Positions 43,304 through 55,413 of a stretch of DNA of 64,000 nt are shown here, piece by piece. The notes under the pieces are model-generated. The model did no database searches and was not told where the DNA came from. It was given only the letters and a program-made list of their open reading frames with translations. The stretch is from Fulvia fulva (Eukaryota > Ascomycota > Dothideomycetes > Mycosphaerellales > Mycosphaerellaceae). A program made the translations under genes and the position numbers. The stretch is taken from positions 620,001 to 684,000 of the forward strand of contig NC_063014.1 in NCBI RefSeq assembly GCF_020509005.1. The letters are read 5' to 3'. Position 1 is the stretch's first letter, and the number at the start of each line of letters is the position of its first letter.

Positions 43304-46300
43304 GTATATTACTAGATCGACATGTTTGTCTCCGCTAATCTAGATTCGCCTACGATCCTTAGCCGCCCTTAGTATAGGAAGGTACGACTAATAGGCCGTA
43401 ACTACGACGATAGATTATAGGAGGGAACAATCGCTAGTAGGAAGGGTAAAAGTGTAATATTTACGGCTATTATAGGTACTAACAAGTACAAAACTCTTTA
43501 AGAACTTCTATAGTCCTCGAAAAATGCGAACGCGGGTTAATTTACGGTAGTCAACCCGCTATAAGTATTAGAAGTCCGGTTTTAAAACAAGTCCGCTTTT
43601 CGAGTCTAGTCGGGGAGACCTTAGTAAATATATTAGAGGCGGAGTGTTCTAACGATACGGCGCGTCGACATCGATAAGAAGGTATAACGAAGCTAAAACC
43701 TAAGCCTATAGACACGACTGTCTTCGACTACTTTAAGAACTACCGCGGCCCCGTATTATAATAAAGAGAAAATGTCCTCGACCTTAGCCCGTATTCGAAG
43801 AAATTGCTAGGACTGCTTGGGAATCGCTAATACTTAAGCGCTAAGGTGACTACTAACGCTCTAGGAGAGTAGGTTATTACAAATATATACTCCGTATAGG
43901 GCGACTAGTATACGGAGATCCTGAAACAGGGCCAGATTGATAGGTAGGCTTAGAAACGAGACGTATAGTTATATAGACCCGGTATTAGGATGCCGTATAT
44001 ATTTACTATATATAAGCGTAAAGCTCATAAGAAAAGACCTATTAACGCGAGCGTTTACGAGAGGCCTTAGTCGAAAGTAGATAGTGATATAGATTAGAAG
44101 CGAAAGGCCCTTTACTAGGAATCTCTAATACTAGTAGAGTAAGGCCCGTTCGATAGGAGGTATCTTATTAAAAAGTTCTCTAGTATCGAGCGCGGCTCGA
44201 GGATTATACCTAAAAGGCTCGCTAGTATTAAGGTTAGTATCGCTCTCTCGGCTAAGGAAAGACAAATGTTTAAAGAAATGCTCTTTAACCGAGAAGGTGT
44301 CCTAGCGTAGGATTTTAGCTATATACGGCAGATTAGACATAATGTTATACCTCCTTAGAAGATTATAACGATTACGTATAAACCGTAGTAGGCGCGGAAC
44401 ATTCGGTTATACCTAAGCTTACGAGCGATTATAGAATAGATAATCCGCGCTCGAATTAAGAACAGAAATCTTAAGTATAGTTAAGGTACTTATACGAATA
44501 CTTAGTTCTTAGTAGTAAAGAAGGTCGAGCTAAATAGTAAAGCTATACTATATAGGTTGATCAACTCCGCTATACTCTTAAACGAGGTAACGATAAGGGA
44601 TACGAACATTCCCCTAGATACGGACGGGCTCTCGGAAGACTTTACTAGGTGTAGGTAGCCTCTTTAGTAGACTTGTTTTCGGGGTACGACTAGATCACGC
44701 TTAACGAAAGTAGCCGAGACTTAACGGCCTTTATAACGCCTCTTAGGCTTATACGGTACATAACGTTACTATAGGGTACGACGAACTTAGTTACTTAGTT
44801 CGTACGGGTAGTAACCAAGGTGTTAATAGACTATATTTCTTACCGAGCAAAATTATTTCTTAACGATATCGGCGTAAAAGGTCCTACTAAGGACTATAGT
44901 AACGCTAAGGTAGAGCCTAGCCTTCGACGATAGGTCGTAGAACATATTTTGTCCCTTAATCTTATTCTTACGGACCTAGAGAGGGCCGGAGCGGTAGTCG
45001 TAGAGGAGAAGTCGCAGTAGCTTTATAAGACCCTAAAGATCGTAGGCTATATTACTAGCCCGAGCGGCCGCTATCTAGATCCTAAGGTAGTAGCTAAGAT
45101 CTTGAACTAGCTAACCCTAAAGTACGTAAAGGACGTTCGAGTTTATATTAGGATCTATATTTACTTCCGGACTTAGGTCCCCTAGTTCGTGATCGTCGCT
45201 CGGCTAATATATAAGCTTTTAAGGAAGGACGTCGAGTTTATCTAGACTAAGAATATATAGTTCTCGAAAGAGAACCTAGTAAGATTCTTAGTAATAGTAC
45301 TAGCGTTAGTAACTATCTCCTACGCCCTAGGAGCTAGTAGGATCTTCGTTTCTATTAATATAAGTAGCATTAGGTAGGGTTACGTAATATCGTAGAAATC
45401 ACTAGATAACACTCGACGAAGATACTCGGTAAGGTATAAGAGCGGTACCTAGAACGTAAAGGAGGCTAAGTACGATATAGGAAAGCGGGAGTGCCTCGGA
45501 GTACTAAAGGGCCTTAAGAAGGTATAGCGCTACCTCGTAGGAGTAGACTTTATCCTCGAAGTTAATACTAAACCGCTAGTATAGTAGTTAAATCGGCTAG
45601 TATCCGACATTCTAAACTCTATAATAGTGAGGTAGGTTACTTAGATCCGGCTACTTACCTTTAAAGTAAGGCATGTCGATAGGAAGAAGTACTCCGGACC
45701 GGATGTACTGTCTTATAAACTACCTATAGCTAAGGAGTTTACGGAACCTAACGATAATATTAATGAGATAATTAACGACAAATTCTTCCGTTACGCCGAG
45801 CTAGTTAACACTTTCCCCGTTATTCTAGAGCGTAAACGACTCCTCGAACCCTAGTATAGTAACAATTCCGAGCTTATAGCTTATATTCTAGTATATCGAA
45901 CACGACCGGAAGGGGTCACCCGGGCTAAGTATCGAAACCTCGTTAAGAAGAGTCCTCGGTACTACTTAAGAGACAAGCTCTTATTTTATTAGCGGCGAAG
46001 GGGTGTACCGATGTAGCTAGTAGTAGACGATAATAATACTTAGAAAGAGATCGTAATACACTATTACAAAAAGTATAGTCACCGGAGGATAGAGCTAGTA
46101 TATAATCTTATTACTAGCCGGTATTACTAGGAGGGCTACTTCTCCGACGTATCGGATTAGGTAAGGACTTGTACTCCTTACAACTTTCGCGAAGGCAACT
46201 AGAGAGTAGGGGAAATGTACTTATTAACTTAGTAGGTTATAGGAGAGAGGTAGTACTACGATCCCGTCTACGTATATAGAAACGGGTACTTACTTATCGC

Positions 46301-47370
46301 CCGAGAAGCTCTAAGTAGGTAGATTAAGGCGAAGGTCGTACGGAAGCCTCTAAATTTACGGGCGATTACTAAGTTCCTATACAAGATAGTGTTTAGCCGG
46401 TATAGATACTACTATGAGATTGTACTTAATAACGCTAGTATTAACGAAGGGGAGGTAGAGAGGATACTTATTAGTATAGGTATTAAGTATATCCGGATCT
46501 TACCCTACTATCCGTAGTTAAATACAACTATAGAAGTAGGATATCGACCTGTTCTAGCTATATTAGCTAAGCTTACTAAGAACACCTATAAGTCCTAGGA
46601 ACGATAGATTACTATAGTGCTTTAGGCTAATAGAACTACGGTATCTAGAATTACGGGCATAACGCCGGCGGAGGTTCTATATAGCTATCGTACTGTTCTC
46701 CTAATCGAGGTGGAATACCCGATATAGGCGAACTATAAATAGGGATCTATTAGATTAACGGAGGAGCTATTAGCTATTCGGGCGCGTTAGTTATAGGTAC
46801 GGGACATAAGTCTTTAGGAGTTATAGTTACGAAGAGTAAGGCTTCGTACCCTAAGTAAGGAATACTTCGATACTAAACGTAGTATTAACTTCTAGAGGTT
46901 CTAGGTCGGAGATCTTGTAGTCAAGTTCGACAAGCCGTATAAGGATGACCTATCTAGAAAGATTAGGTACCGCTAGCTTAGGCCGTATCGTATAGCTAAG
47001 GTGTACTCGGGGTTTAGTATATACGTCCTTAAAGAGCTTAATAGTACGAGGTTAAAGGGTGTATAAGCCCGAGAGAACCTAAAGCTGATCCTATAGTTAA
47101 GACCGGACCCGGAGCTTAATCTTCCTAACGCTAAAGACATTATAGCGCTAGAGGATAGGGTTGATGTCGAGAATATCGAAAAAGGCGATCTTCCGAATAA
47201 GAACAGACCTACTACGTCCGAATCTAACGACAAAGAGGATGACGATATACTTCTAATAGGCATTAATAGGGCTACTATACTTCCGGAACTAGAATCTAAG
47301 CCGACGAGACTATAGGTACGGCCTTATAACCTTACTACGGAGGAGATAGCCAAATTCACTAGGATTTAGA
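43304..47370 (+). pseudogene. Gypsy C pol relic: RT, RNase H, integrase
   Basis: It resumes after LINE C. The RT palm includes FLNDIGVKGPTKDYSNAK near 44855 (the catalytic Y/F-x-D-D with one Asp read as Asn) and WHK-type flanking segments. RNase H lies near 45420-45720 (GLKKVQRYLVGVDFILEVNT near 45510, RHVDRKKYSGPDVLS near 45675). The integrase zinc and core region covers 46000-46760 (SIGIKYIRILPYYP near 46480, ANRTTVSRITGITPAEVLY near 46625). The end has GDLVVKFDKPYKDDLSRK near 46910 and the usual PYRIAKVY..YVLKEL stretch. A short acidic tail follows. TAG stops are numerous. Confidence 0.8.
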
Positions 47371-47731
47371 TCAAAGGAGGGATAGGACTCTATTATTTCT
47401 TTTTCTTAGGCGTAAGGAGTTCACTTAGTAGTTTTGGTTTCTAACCTTAGTTTAACTAGCTTCTAGTTATAGTACCTAGTTTCTAGGGTGCTTAACCGAT
47501 TTCTAGGCTATATCCTTAATTTAAGAGTAGGCTTACTATAAAGACTAGACTTTAACTTAGCCTCCTTAGCCCTTATAGAATAAACTTGCGATCTCCTTAA
47601 TATCTCTAGACTGACTACTTGACTAGACGCCGGATCCGCCTTCTTTACGTATAACTTGTAGGTATAGTTTCTTAGTCTATATTAGCGTAGCGGAGGTAAA
47701 ACTAGAGACAGTTTTGTAATAGGGGAGGATA

Positions 47732-48060
47732 TATTAACGAGCTAAGGGCCCCTTTAGACCCTGAAATTTGCGCGTCGAATGTCGTTAACCTTTAACGGTT
47801 GATTACGTAGTAGGGGTGTATAGAGGTACTACTAAGATATATATAGCTAGGAGGCGACCTTAGTAGGAAGTAGGATTTTTACGAAGAATCTCTCTATAAG
47901 GCAAAAACACGGGAATCTGAAAATTTGAGATTTATTATCTTTTAGGACCACTATATATATATTTCACGGCCCGTAGACCGGTAAATATATACACCTACGC
48001 GTAAACTATCCTAAGGACACTAGGCGCGCCCTTGCTTACTAGGGTAGTTAGTCGTCTATA
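47732..48060 (+). repeat. 3' LTR of Gypsy C, 329 bp
   Basis: It begins TATTAACG (TG to TA by RIP) after the polypurine tract and ends GTCGTCTATA. It matches the two-part left LTR over its whole length. Confidence 0.9.
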
Positions 48061-48515
48061 CTACTACTAGGAGGCACCTAGAGGCGAAGCTATAGTAGGT
48101 ATCTAAGGTTACGGTATTAGCGAAGGTCTTAACAAAGTAATTTACGATCCTAGTCTACGATATACCTAAGGAGTTCGACCTGACTAACTAAGGTCACCTA
48201 CGTACTCTCTAAGAGGACAACCCGGTCACTCTTAACTCTCTAATCTAGAAGGCGACTTAGCTCTATAGAAAATAGCTAGAAGGTAAGAAGGCCTCGGCGC
48301 TAATAGTATAGCTATAAGACGCGAAAGCGGCGGATCTAGTAATAGAACAAGGCCTAATCTAGTAATATAGCCTTAAGATAGTAGAAAAGTACTCCTTATC
48401 CTTTCGTGTCCTCTAATAGTTCAAATGCTAATAGTATAGACACTAAACCTATACGTATATAAATAAGTAGGTCTACTCGAACTATATAGGAGACTAGATT
48501 AGGGACCTAAGAGTT
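48061..48515 (+). mobile_element. LINE F, third fragment: ORF1 with decayed zinc knuckle
   Basis: It continues the LINE F gag frame interrupted by Gypsy A and Gypsy C. FTILVYDIPKEFDLTN near 48150, KKASALIV near 48285 and IEQGLI**YSLKIVEKYS near 48345 match the layout of LINE G ORF1 (KRASSLILWVTTLEQ ... LDQGL). Knuckle-type positions near 48420-48480 have Cys read as Tyr. The right edge, where LINE G begins, can only be placed within about 48490-48520. Confidence 0.6.
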
Positions 48516-48521
48516 GGGAAA

Positions 48522-49814
48522 ATGGCGACGACGACGGCAGTAGACGACCGAGAGCAAGGGGGAGACGAGTGGAGGACGCTCTACAAGAAGGCGGAAGAGA
48601 TAGTGGCGGCAGAAGAAGGGAGGTTTCCGGAGAGAGCACTAAAAGGAGTAATAAGCGAACTGCTCGGGGGACTGAAGGCGCTCAAACGACAAACAAGCAC
48701 TACGATCAACATGGCAATCGAGGCAGCAACACGAAACGCAAGAAACAACCCTCAAAGAGACCCGAGACAGACCTAGGGCCCAACGACCTAGGTAACAATC
48801 GCGAGCCAACTCACCCCCCCTCAAAGCACAGTACTACGAGTCTATATTACGGACCAGAAAGAGAAGGAAGAGATAGGAAAGATGACCGGGAGGGAGATAG
48901 TCGAGAAGATCGGAGTAAAGGGAATAGTAGGGGCAAGGGCAGACAACAAAGGGGTCAAGCTGTTTACAGCACACGTATAGGACAAGAAGACCCTCGAAAT
49001 AAATAAGGAGTAGACACTAAAGATCGGGAGCACAGCGAAAGTCTCCCATCAACAGTACATAGTAATTGCGCATAGGGTCCTACGAACCTTTGACACACAA
49101 AGGGATACACCAAACCTCTAGAGGCAAAACTAGGTAACAGCACCAGGACTATAGATCATAAAGACAGCGTGGGTCAAGAAGAAGATAGAGGAGGGCAAGA
49201 GGGCCTCCTCGCTGATCTTATGGGTTACAACACTAGAGCAAGCGAACAAGGTCTTAGACTAAGGGTTGTACTAGGACTTTGAGAGGCTGGATGTAGAAAT
49301 CTATCAGAGCAACTACAGAATCCTTTAATGTTTCAACTGTCAACAGTACGGACATATTGCCCCAAAGTGTAGCAAAGCCACACCAGTCTGCTCACACTAT
49401 GCTAGTGATCACGCGACCCAAGAGTGCCAAAAACGGAAGGAGGACACAAGATGCGTAGCATGTGGGAGAAAACACCCGGCATGGTCAAACCAATGCCTAG
49501 TTAGACTATTAGCCCAGTAGAGAGCGCGGGAAGCAAGGGTAACAACACTAACCAGGTTCCTAGTAGGTAAACAGAAACAACTAGAGAGAACCACCCACCC
49601 GAATAAGAGACCCCGGCTATAAGAGGAGCCACAAATAGTGCTAGCAATAGGGAGACTAACGTTCTTATACAAGGCAGCGTAGAGCAATGGACAAATGAGA
49701 ATCAACCAAATGATAGGGAGCCAACCCCAAAGGGAAGAACAGGAGGAGGGACGGGAAAACCAATAGCAAGACTAACAGCAAGACCAAACGGACCTAGACA
49801 CAAACATGTCCTAA
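48522..49814 (+). pseudogene. LINE G ORF1 (gag-like, three CCHC knuckles)
   Basis: From ATG (MATTTAVDDREQGGDEW) to TAA the frame is 431 codons, with in-frame TAG at about a dozen positions where Gln or Trp would be expected; the first 84 codons are clear. The N-terminal third is charged and helical in character (LYKKAEEIVAAEEGRFPE). The centre is an RNA-binding-type segment (GKRASSLILWVTTLEQ preceded by KKKIEE near 49180). Three knuckles lie near 49330-49500: CFNCQQYGHIAPKC, CSHYASDHATQEC and CVACGRKHPAWSNQC. The C-terminus is Gln-rich. This is the usual ORF1 layout of Tad-clade LINEs. Confidence 0.85.
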
Positions 49815-49819
49815 TGCCT

Positions 49820-52800
49820 CACACTAACAGACTATTAATCATTCAGTATAATGTGAACAGAAGCAAAGACAAGGTCCAAAGGAGCTTTCTACAAGCCTTA
49901 GACCCGGAGGAACACCACATTATAGCAATACAGGAACTATAGATCAACCTACACTCTAGGATTCTATCAACTGTACGAGACCCGAGATACCACATAGTGA
50001 TAAACAGAACCGAGGGAGTCCTACGAACTTGTATCTATGTCAGTAAGAAGGTACTAGCAGAGGACTAGCAGGCCTGGCCGAGAACCGACAGGGATATCAC
50101 TATAGTGTAGCTCAAAATAACTCAAGGCTAGGTCCTGATCTATAGCGTATACAACCTACCTCTAGAGTCCGGAAGCAGCACACAACTACACACGCTAGGA
50201 AGGCTCCCGGAAGCAATGGACCAACAAAACCACAACATCGTGATAGGAGATTTCAACCTCTACTACCTAAAGTGGGGATCGGACTTCACCCTAGTACACC
50301 ACTTCTTAGTAGGGAGGCTTATTGGTTAGATAGAAACAGCCTAAATGGACTTGATCACGCCAAAGGGAACAGAAACTTAGGCTAGAAACAACAGTTCTAG
50401 CACGCTAGACCTATGCTTTATGTCCCACGCCTTAACACGACGGGTAGAAAGCTGCATAGTCAATGACCAACTAGAGTCCTCATCAGACCACTATCCAATC
50501 CAAACCGACATCTAACTCACAGTTGAGGAGGAGAGGGAACCTGAGAGGAGGCTCTGCTAGAAGCTGGCCGAGTAGACACTAGTATAGCAGCGGCTAGAAG
50601 GCGAACTAGAACAGGTGAACATTGACAACATACACACAACGGAGGGGATTGACCAAGCAGTAGAGCAGCTGATAGAAGCTATACAAAGGGCAGCCCAGGC
50701 CTATATACCTAAGAAGAGATGGTCGCTATACCAGAAGCTATACTAGACACTAGAGTGCATAGCCAAAGTCAAGGAGGCAAGGAGAGCAAGAAGGAGATAG
50801 GAGCAACGGCGTACCTAAGTAAACTAGGAAGCCTATAATAACGCGTGCAAAGCAAAGAAGGCGCAGATTAGAAGAGACAAGACGCAGGAGTGGAGGTCAA
50901 CTATAGGGATGATCACAGAACACCCGGAACAAATCTAGACTAGCAGAATAGGCTAGGAAACTAGACGAGGAACGAAACTCCCCGCCCTAGTTTCCCTTAA
51001 TATAGGACCAAGACGGGGAAACGCAAACCACTCCGATAGGGAAAGCGAAAGCATTCGTAGACCACTTCTTCGGGACTTAGGTAGAGGCAGACCTAAGCAA
51101 CATCCTAGGAACACGCATTCCTCCGCTAAGGGAGGCTAACTAGCAAGTGTCTACTATAGAGATCGGAAACATTATCAAGAAACTGAAGGGCAACAAAGCC
51201 CTAGGCCTAGACAAGATCCCTAACTGTTACCTAAAAGCTAGCAGTAGCCTCATCACTCCAGTGCTTACGCCAATCTTTACCTAGTGTATAAAGCAGGGGT
51301 ATTGCCTAAAGGCTTTTAGGCAATCACTGACTTGCGTCCTAAGGAAACCCTAAAAGGAAGACTATACCAAGTTGAAGTCATACAGACCAATTGCGTTGCT
51401 AAACATACTAGGGAAGCTCCTAGAGAAGGTCGTGGCTATAAGGCTCACCGGAATAGTAGAAGAACACAACCTCCTCCCGGCAACGCAAATAGGGGGGAGA
51501 CAAAAGAGATCTACCCTCATAGCAGTCGAACTGATCATAGAGCAAATCAGACACATCTGGCACTATAGTAACAATAAGGTAGCCTTACTGCTTTCACTAG
51601 ACATATTAGGGGCTTTCGACAACGTGTCCTACGTAAGGCTCCTACACATCCTTAGAATGAAAAGCATCCTAGCCTAGATAGTACACTTTGTGCAGTCATT
51701 CCTTAAGGACAGAACAACCCAGATCCTCCTAGGGTCCTTTAAAGCCCCGCAGACCCCAATTACGAACACGGGCATCCTATAGGGCTCTACACTCTCCCCA
51801 ATTCTGTTCCTCCTCTTTATGGCCGACCTGACCCTACTCCTAGAAACAGCAAACACCTTAGCATCGGGGTTCGTAGATGACACAAATATCCTAGCGTAGT
51901 CGGGGTCTATAGAGGAAAACTGCGCACTCCTAGAGGAGAGACATAGACAATGCGAAAAGTGGGCAAGAGAGCATAGGGCAAAATTCGCACCGGACAAGTA
52001 CCAACTTATCCATTTTAGCAAGGCAAAGACAAAACACAACTTGGCAGTACTAGTAAAAATCCGGGGGTTCGAGACCTATCCTATAAGGGAACTCAGAGTC
52101 CTTAGGATATGGCTAGACCCGAAACTCAGCTAGGGACCATAAGTGAAGAAGGCGTAAGCGAGAGCGGACACCAACAGACAATCAATCGAGAGACTCACTA
52201 CGTCAACCTAGGGGGCGACCTTTACAAAGGCCCAGACCATGTACAAGGCCATTGTCAAGCCCGCAATGCTATATAGAGCAGCAATTTGGGCAGCGGAAAA
52301 ACACATCCCGAAGAGAATTGAGGACCCCCTTAACAGAGCGCAGGCAGCCTGCCTAAAGAGAGTACTAGGGGCATACAAGTCAACCCCTTACAGGACAATA
52401 GAAATGGAATCAGGTACAGCCCCTATCAGGGAGTACCTCCAGGGCATGAGGTGTCAATACGTAGAGAAGACATCAGCATACCTAGCCTAGGGAACCATCT
52501 AAGTAGCTACTCAAAGGATAAGAACCTAGTGGGAGAGGAGGAGAAGACCTAACCGGCCACACATGATCCTATAGAAGGAAGCAGACCTAAAAACATCACA
52601 GGAAATCCTAGCAGCCCTTGAACAGAGAGAAGCTCTGAGGGAGCAAGCTAACACAGGGGACAAAGGGAAAAAAAAGCAAAGCCAAGCAGAAAGGATCGCA
52701 GGTCACCTATAGGAAACGCGTTAGAACCAAAAACCGGTGAGGCCAGGAGCCCCACCAGCGGCCAGGACCTTCGGGAGGTATAACTACCTTATCTACAAAG

Positions 52801-53218
52801 ACCTGAAGAGGGCGGAAGCAAGCATAGCTATCCAGATTCGCTCTAAGCACATTGGGCTGAGAGCATACTTGCACCAAAGAAGAGTCCTAGGATACGATTC
52901 CAAACGTTGCCCCTGTGGCTACCTATCCCAAAACCCGGAGCACATGGTGCTGAACTGTACTAAGTGGGCAAAAGGGAGAAGCCAGTGGAGGGCGAAGGCA
53001 AGAGACAGGCAATACCAGGCTATTATCCAGGACAGACAAGATATAAGGAGAGTGACAAGATGGATCCTTAACGAGGACTACCTAGAGCAATTCTCCCTAG
53101 TAGTAGAAACGGAAAGGTAGATAGAGAGGAGGGAGAGAGAGAGAAGAGCCGGGGAAACAGAAGGGAGAAAGGGAATCGAGAGGAGGACATCACTAGGGTT
53201 ACGGGCAAGGTAGTTATA
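49820..53218 (+). pseudogene. LINE G ORF2: endonuclease, reverse transcriptase, zinc motif
   Basis: The endonuclease starts near 49835 (RLLIIQYNVNRSKDKVQ) and has HHIIAIQEL near 49915, NIVIGDFNLYYLKWGS near 50235 and SSDHYPI near 50480. The RT follows with a proline-glycine fingers region near 51200, YRPIALLNILGKLLEKV near 51378, SLDILGAFDNVSY near 51595, GSTLSPILFLLFMADL near 51785 and the catalytic FVDDTNILA near 51870. The thumb (LGAYKST near 52365) and the zinc motif (CPCGYLSQNPEHMVLNC, about 52910-52960) lead to the end near 53218. TAG codons and at least one probable shift near 51050-51330 disrupt it. Confidence 0.85.
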
Positions 53219-53421
53219 GGGTAACAACCATAACACTAGCGTACCCTGAAGGAAGGAGAACGAAAGGACAAGACAGGAAAGAACGAGGAGGGCAAAGACG
53301 AGGAGGTTTTCATCCGTTAATCGGGTTTCCTACCTACATAAATAGACCTAAATAGCGAGAGACCTGCATAGGCCATAGGGCACTAAAACAGGCGAATGAA
53401 TAATCTATCTATCTATATAGA

Positions 53422-53980
53422 CGAAGAAGGCGGGAGCGATATTACCTCCCTCTACGTAGGTAGTACCTAGATACACAACCTATATATATAACCGCTAGCC
53501 TCGAGGTCTAGCCGCGACCTAGGGGTCTATAGACACCTAGATAGTACGCTTAAGAGACAAGGATTCTACATCGTAGTAGGAGACTTTAATATATACTACC
53601 CTTCCTAGGAAAGCCTTATATAGCCGCACCCTATAGCCGACGAAGTACTCGACTTAATAGCGAGAAACGTAATTGCCCTTAATACCCCGAAGGACCTAGA
53701 CACCTAGAAGAGAGGGGGACTCTAAGGCACGATCGACCTCTCCTAGATCTTAGATAGCTACTACTATACGGTAACCTACTATAGGATCGAACATATACTC
53801 GAGGCGTCGTTAGACTATATACTAGTTAGGACCTCTATTACGATATAGATATAACGTATACTACTAAGAACCCCTAAGCTAACCTAGGGAAAGGCCTACT
53901 AGGCTAGTATCTACGCGTACCTTAACGACTCCGAGAGGCTAGTCTAGATTATGTAGTAGTAATATAATAGTAAAGACGAG
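53422..53980 (+). mobile_element. LINE E fragment: endonuclease domain, RIP-mutated
   Basis: The frame shows DEEGGSDITSLYVGST near 53423, YIVVGDFNIYYPS near 53575 and GTIDLS near 53735, then TSI near 53838, matching the end of the LINE B endonuclease. It belongs to the LINE B/C subfamily by sequence. It could be the continuation of LINE F with the segment between gag and endonuclease missing, or a separate copy. It is cut at 53981 by Copia C. Confidence 0.7.
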
Positions 53981-54103
53981 TGTTAAAGTGAATGCCCGTA
54001 TACTAGCGTATATAGTTACGTATAGCTATAGACTAGGGTTATATCTCTACTATTAGACACCTAGCGACCTATAATAATATTAACTATTAATCTATAACTA
54101 ATA
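53981..54103 (+). repeat. 5' LTR of Copia C, about 123 bp
   Basis: It begins TGTTAAAG where LINE E stops and ends ACTAATA (CA to TA) directly before the primer-site-like GGTTATAAGCCCGGG. There is no second copy in the window to confirm the length. Confidence 0.6.
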
Positions 54104-54335
54104 GGTTATAAGCCCGGGGGCGTTATTCGATACCTATAGATGTACTAGACACTACTAATACGTACTATAGTACTAAAAACGACCTTTAGAGGTGCTATTG
54201 TCGCCGCCGTAACGTTACCGTCGCTATCGTATATACGCTAAGGCCGGAAATCAGAATTTTTACTAGACCCTTTAAGCGATATAACCGTAGGCTACGGCTA
54301 TACGACGAGCCCTACATATATATATACACGATTAG

Positions 54336-55413
54336 TCGACGACGAGAATCACCTGTACGTGGTGTCGGCTACGAACCTCTCGTCTAGCTACGAGAGAGCT
54401 AAGTATTCTCACGCTAGAGCGTCGTAGGCGCGACGGGCGCGTAACGTAGGCGAAGCCGCGGCGAACAGAGGACTACTAGCAAAACGGGTATAAAAACCAT
54501 CCGACGAGCGTGTACTCGTGTCGGGAGCGAGTCCCTCTTCTTTCTACGTATAAGAAGGGCGCGGAACCGTGGCCTATACGCTCGATAGGACACCTCTAGT
54601 ATAAGTACAGAATTTTCACCTCCGGAGACCGTAAACCGAGCGGGCTAAGCGACGAACATTAGACGAGCGGACTATAGAACAACAACTGAGCGGACTATAT
54701 AACGGCGTCGAGCGGACTACGAAACAATCTAGTGTTTGTTAGCGGGCAATGCGGTAGGTAGGTGGATACGCGACGAAGCCTATAAGGGCCTATTAAACAC
54801 CCGGTATAGGAACGAGGGTTTTGCCTAAGGCACTACCTGTCCCGCTACACAACGCACCTAGTCTGACATAGTAGATTACGACGAGGAAAAGACGATAGCC
54901 TAAGCAAGGAAAAGACGGCTATTAGGACGGGGAAAAGACGTACAATACAAGTGGATTAGTTCTGTAATCGGGGAGGATCGAGGGCAGGGTGATAAGGAAC
55001 TTCATATTGATTAGTAGGTAGAAACGTAAGGAGTACGCTGCCCGGCGTAGTGTGTGCCCCGAGCAAACCTACGAGGCATAGACGGCCGCTTTCTAGAGAT
55101 AGGCTACGGTAACGCGAAGGGCGTCAAAACCTAGGGCGTAGTATACACTAGTAGCGACGGCTAACACTGTCTATATAGCCCGAGAGGACGGATGCGCATG
55201 TCGGTCAATAGAGAGCACTAAAGGGCGTAGGCCTATAGAGGTGGATATTGGCTTAAGGAGCAAATAGGGAGGGAGGGCGTAGAGGGAAGCTTTTGCTCCG
55301 GGCTAACCTCTCGAAACGAGGCTACACGGTAGTACTAGATAAGTAGGAAAGCGCGGTTAAGACTTGTCACCTTATCTCGTAGCTAGCTTGCTAAATACGA
55401 TTCCTTCCTTGCC
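54336..55413 (+). other. 5' module 1, copy in LINE D
   Basis: Collinear with 32759-33837 from first to last base (the first G overlaps the target duplication). Most differences from the LINE B copy are CpA or TpG changed to TpA. The GAGCGGACTA and GGAAAAGACG triplets and the terminal CCTCTCGAAACGAGG hairpin are conserved. Confidence 0.8.

Larger units (their letters stand above)
32489..48060 (+). mobile_element. Gypsy C: complete Gypsy element with two nested LINEs
   Basis: The right LTR is 47732-48060 (329 bp). The left LTR is split by LINE B into 32489-32758 and 36800-36858, which sum to 329 bp once the LINE target duplication is counted once. A polypurine tract (aggggaggata) precedes the right LTR at 47721-47731. 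The host sequence shows a 4-5 bp duplication, ctac(t). Gag lies at 37061-39800. LINE C is inserted at about 39833-43303, and pol follows to about 47370. Heavily RIP-mutated, with TAG at many Gln and Trp positions. Confidence 0.9.
48516..53421 (+). mobile_element. LINE G: near full-length Tad-type LINE, lightly RIP-mutated
   Basis: ORF1 (48522-49814) with three zinc knuckles is followed by ORF2 with endonuclease, RT and a C-terminal zinc motif, a 3' UTR with the GGTTTTCA...GGGTTTCC pattern, and an (ATCT)n tail (about 53401-53418). CpA and TpG are mostly kept; damage is nearly limited to TAG codons. It separates LINE F gag from the endonuclease fragment at 53422. The 5' limit is uncertain by about 30 bp, and no clear target duplication was found. 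Confidence 0.8.

Noticed and set aside
33838..53218. Many frames are interrupted only by TAG, which could suggest TAG is read as an amino acid.
   Set aside because: The TAG codons sit where Gln or Trp is expected and arise from CAG or TGG by CpA-to-TpA change. The same DNA shows CpA and TpG loss outside codons, and the host gene at 11-397 ends in TAG.
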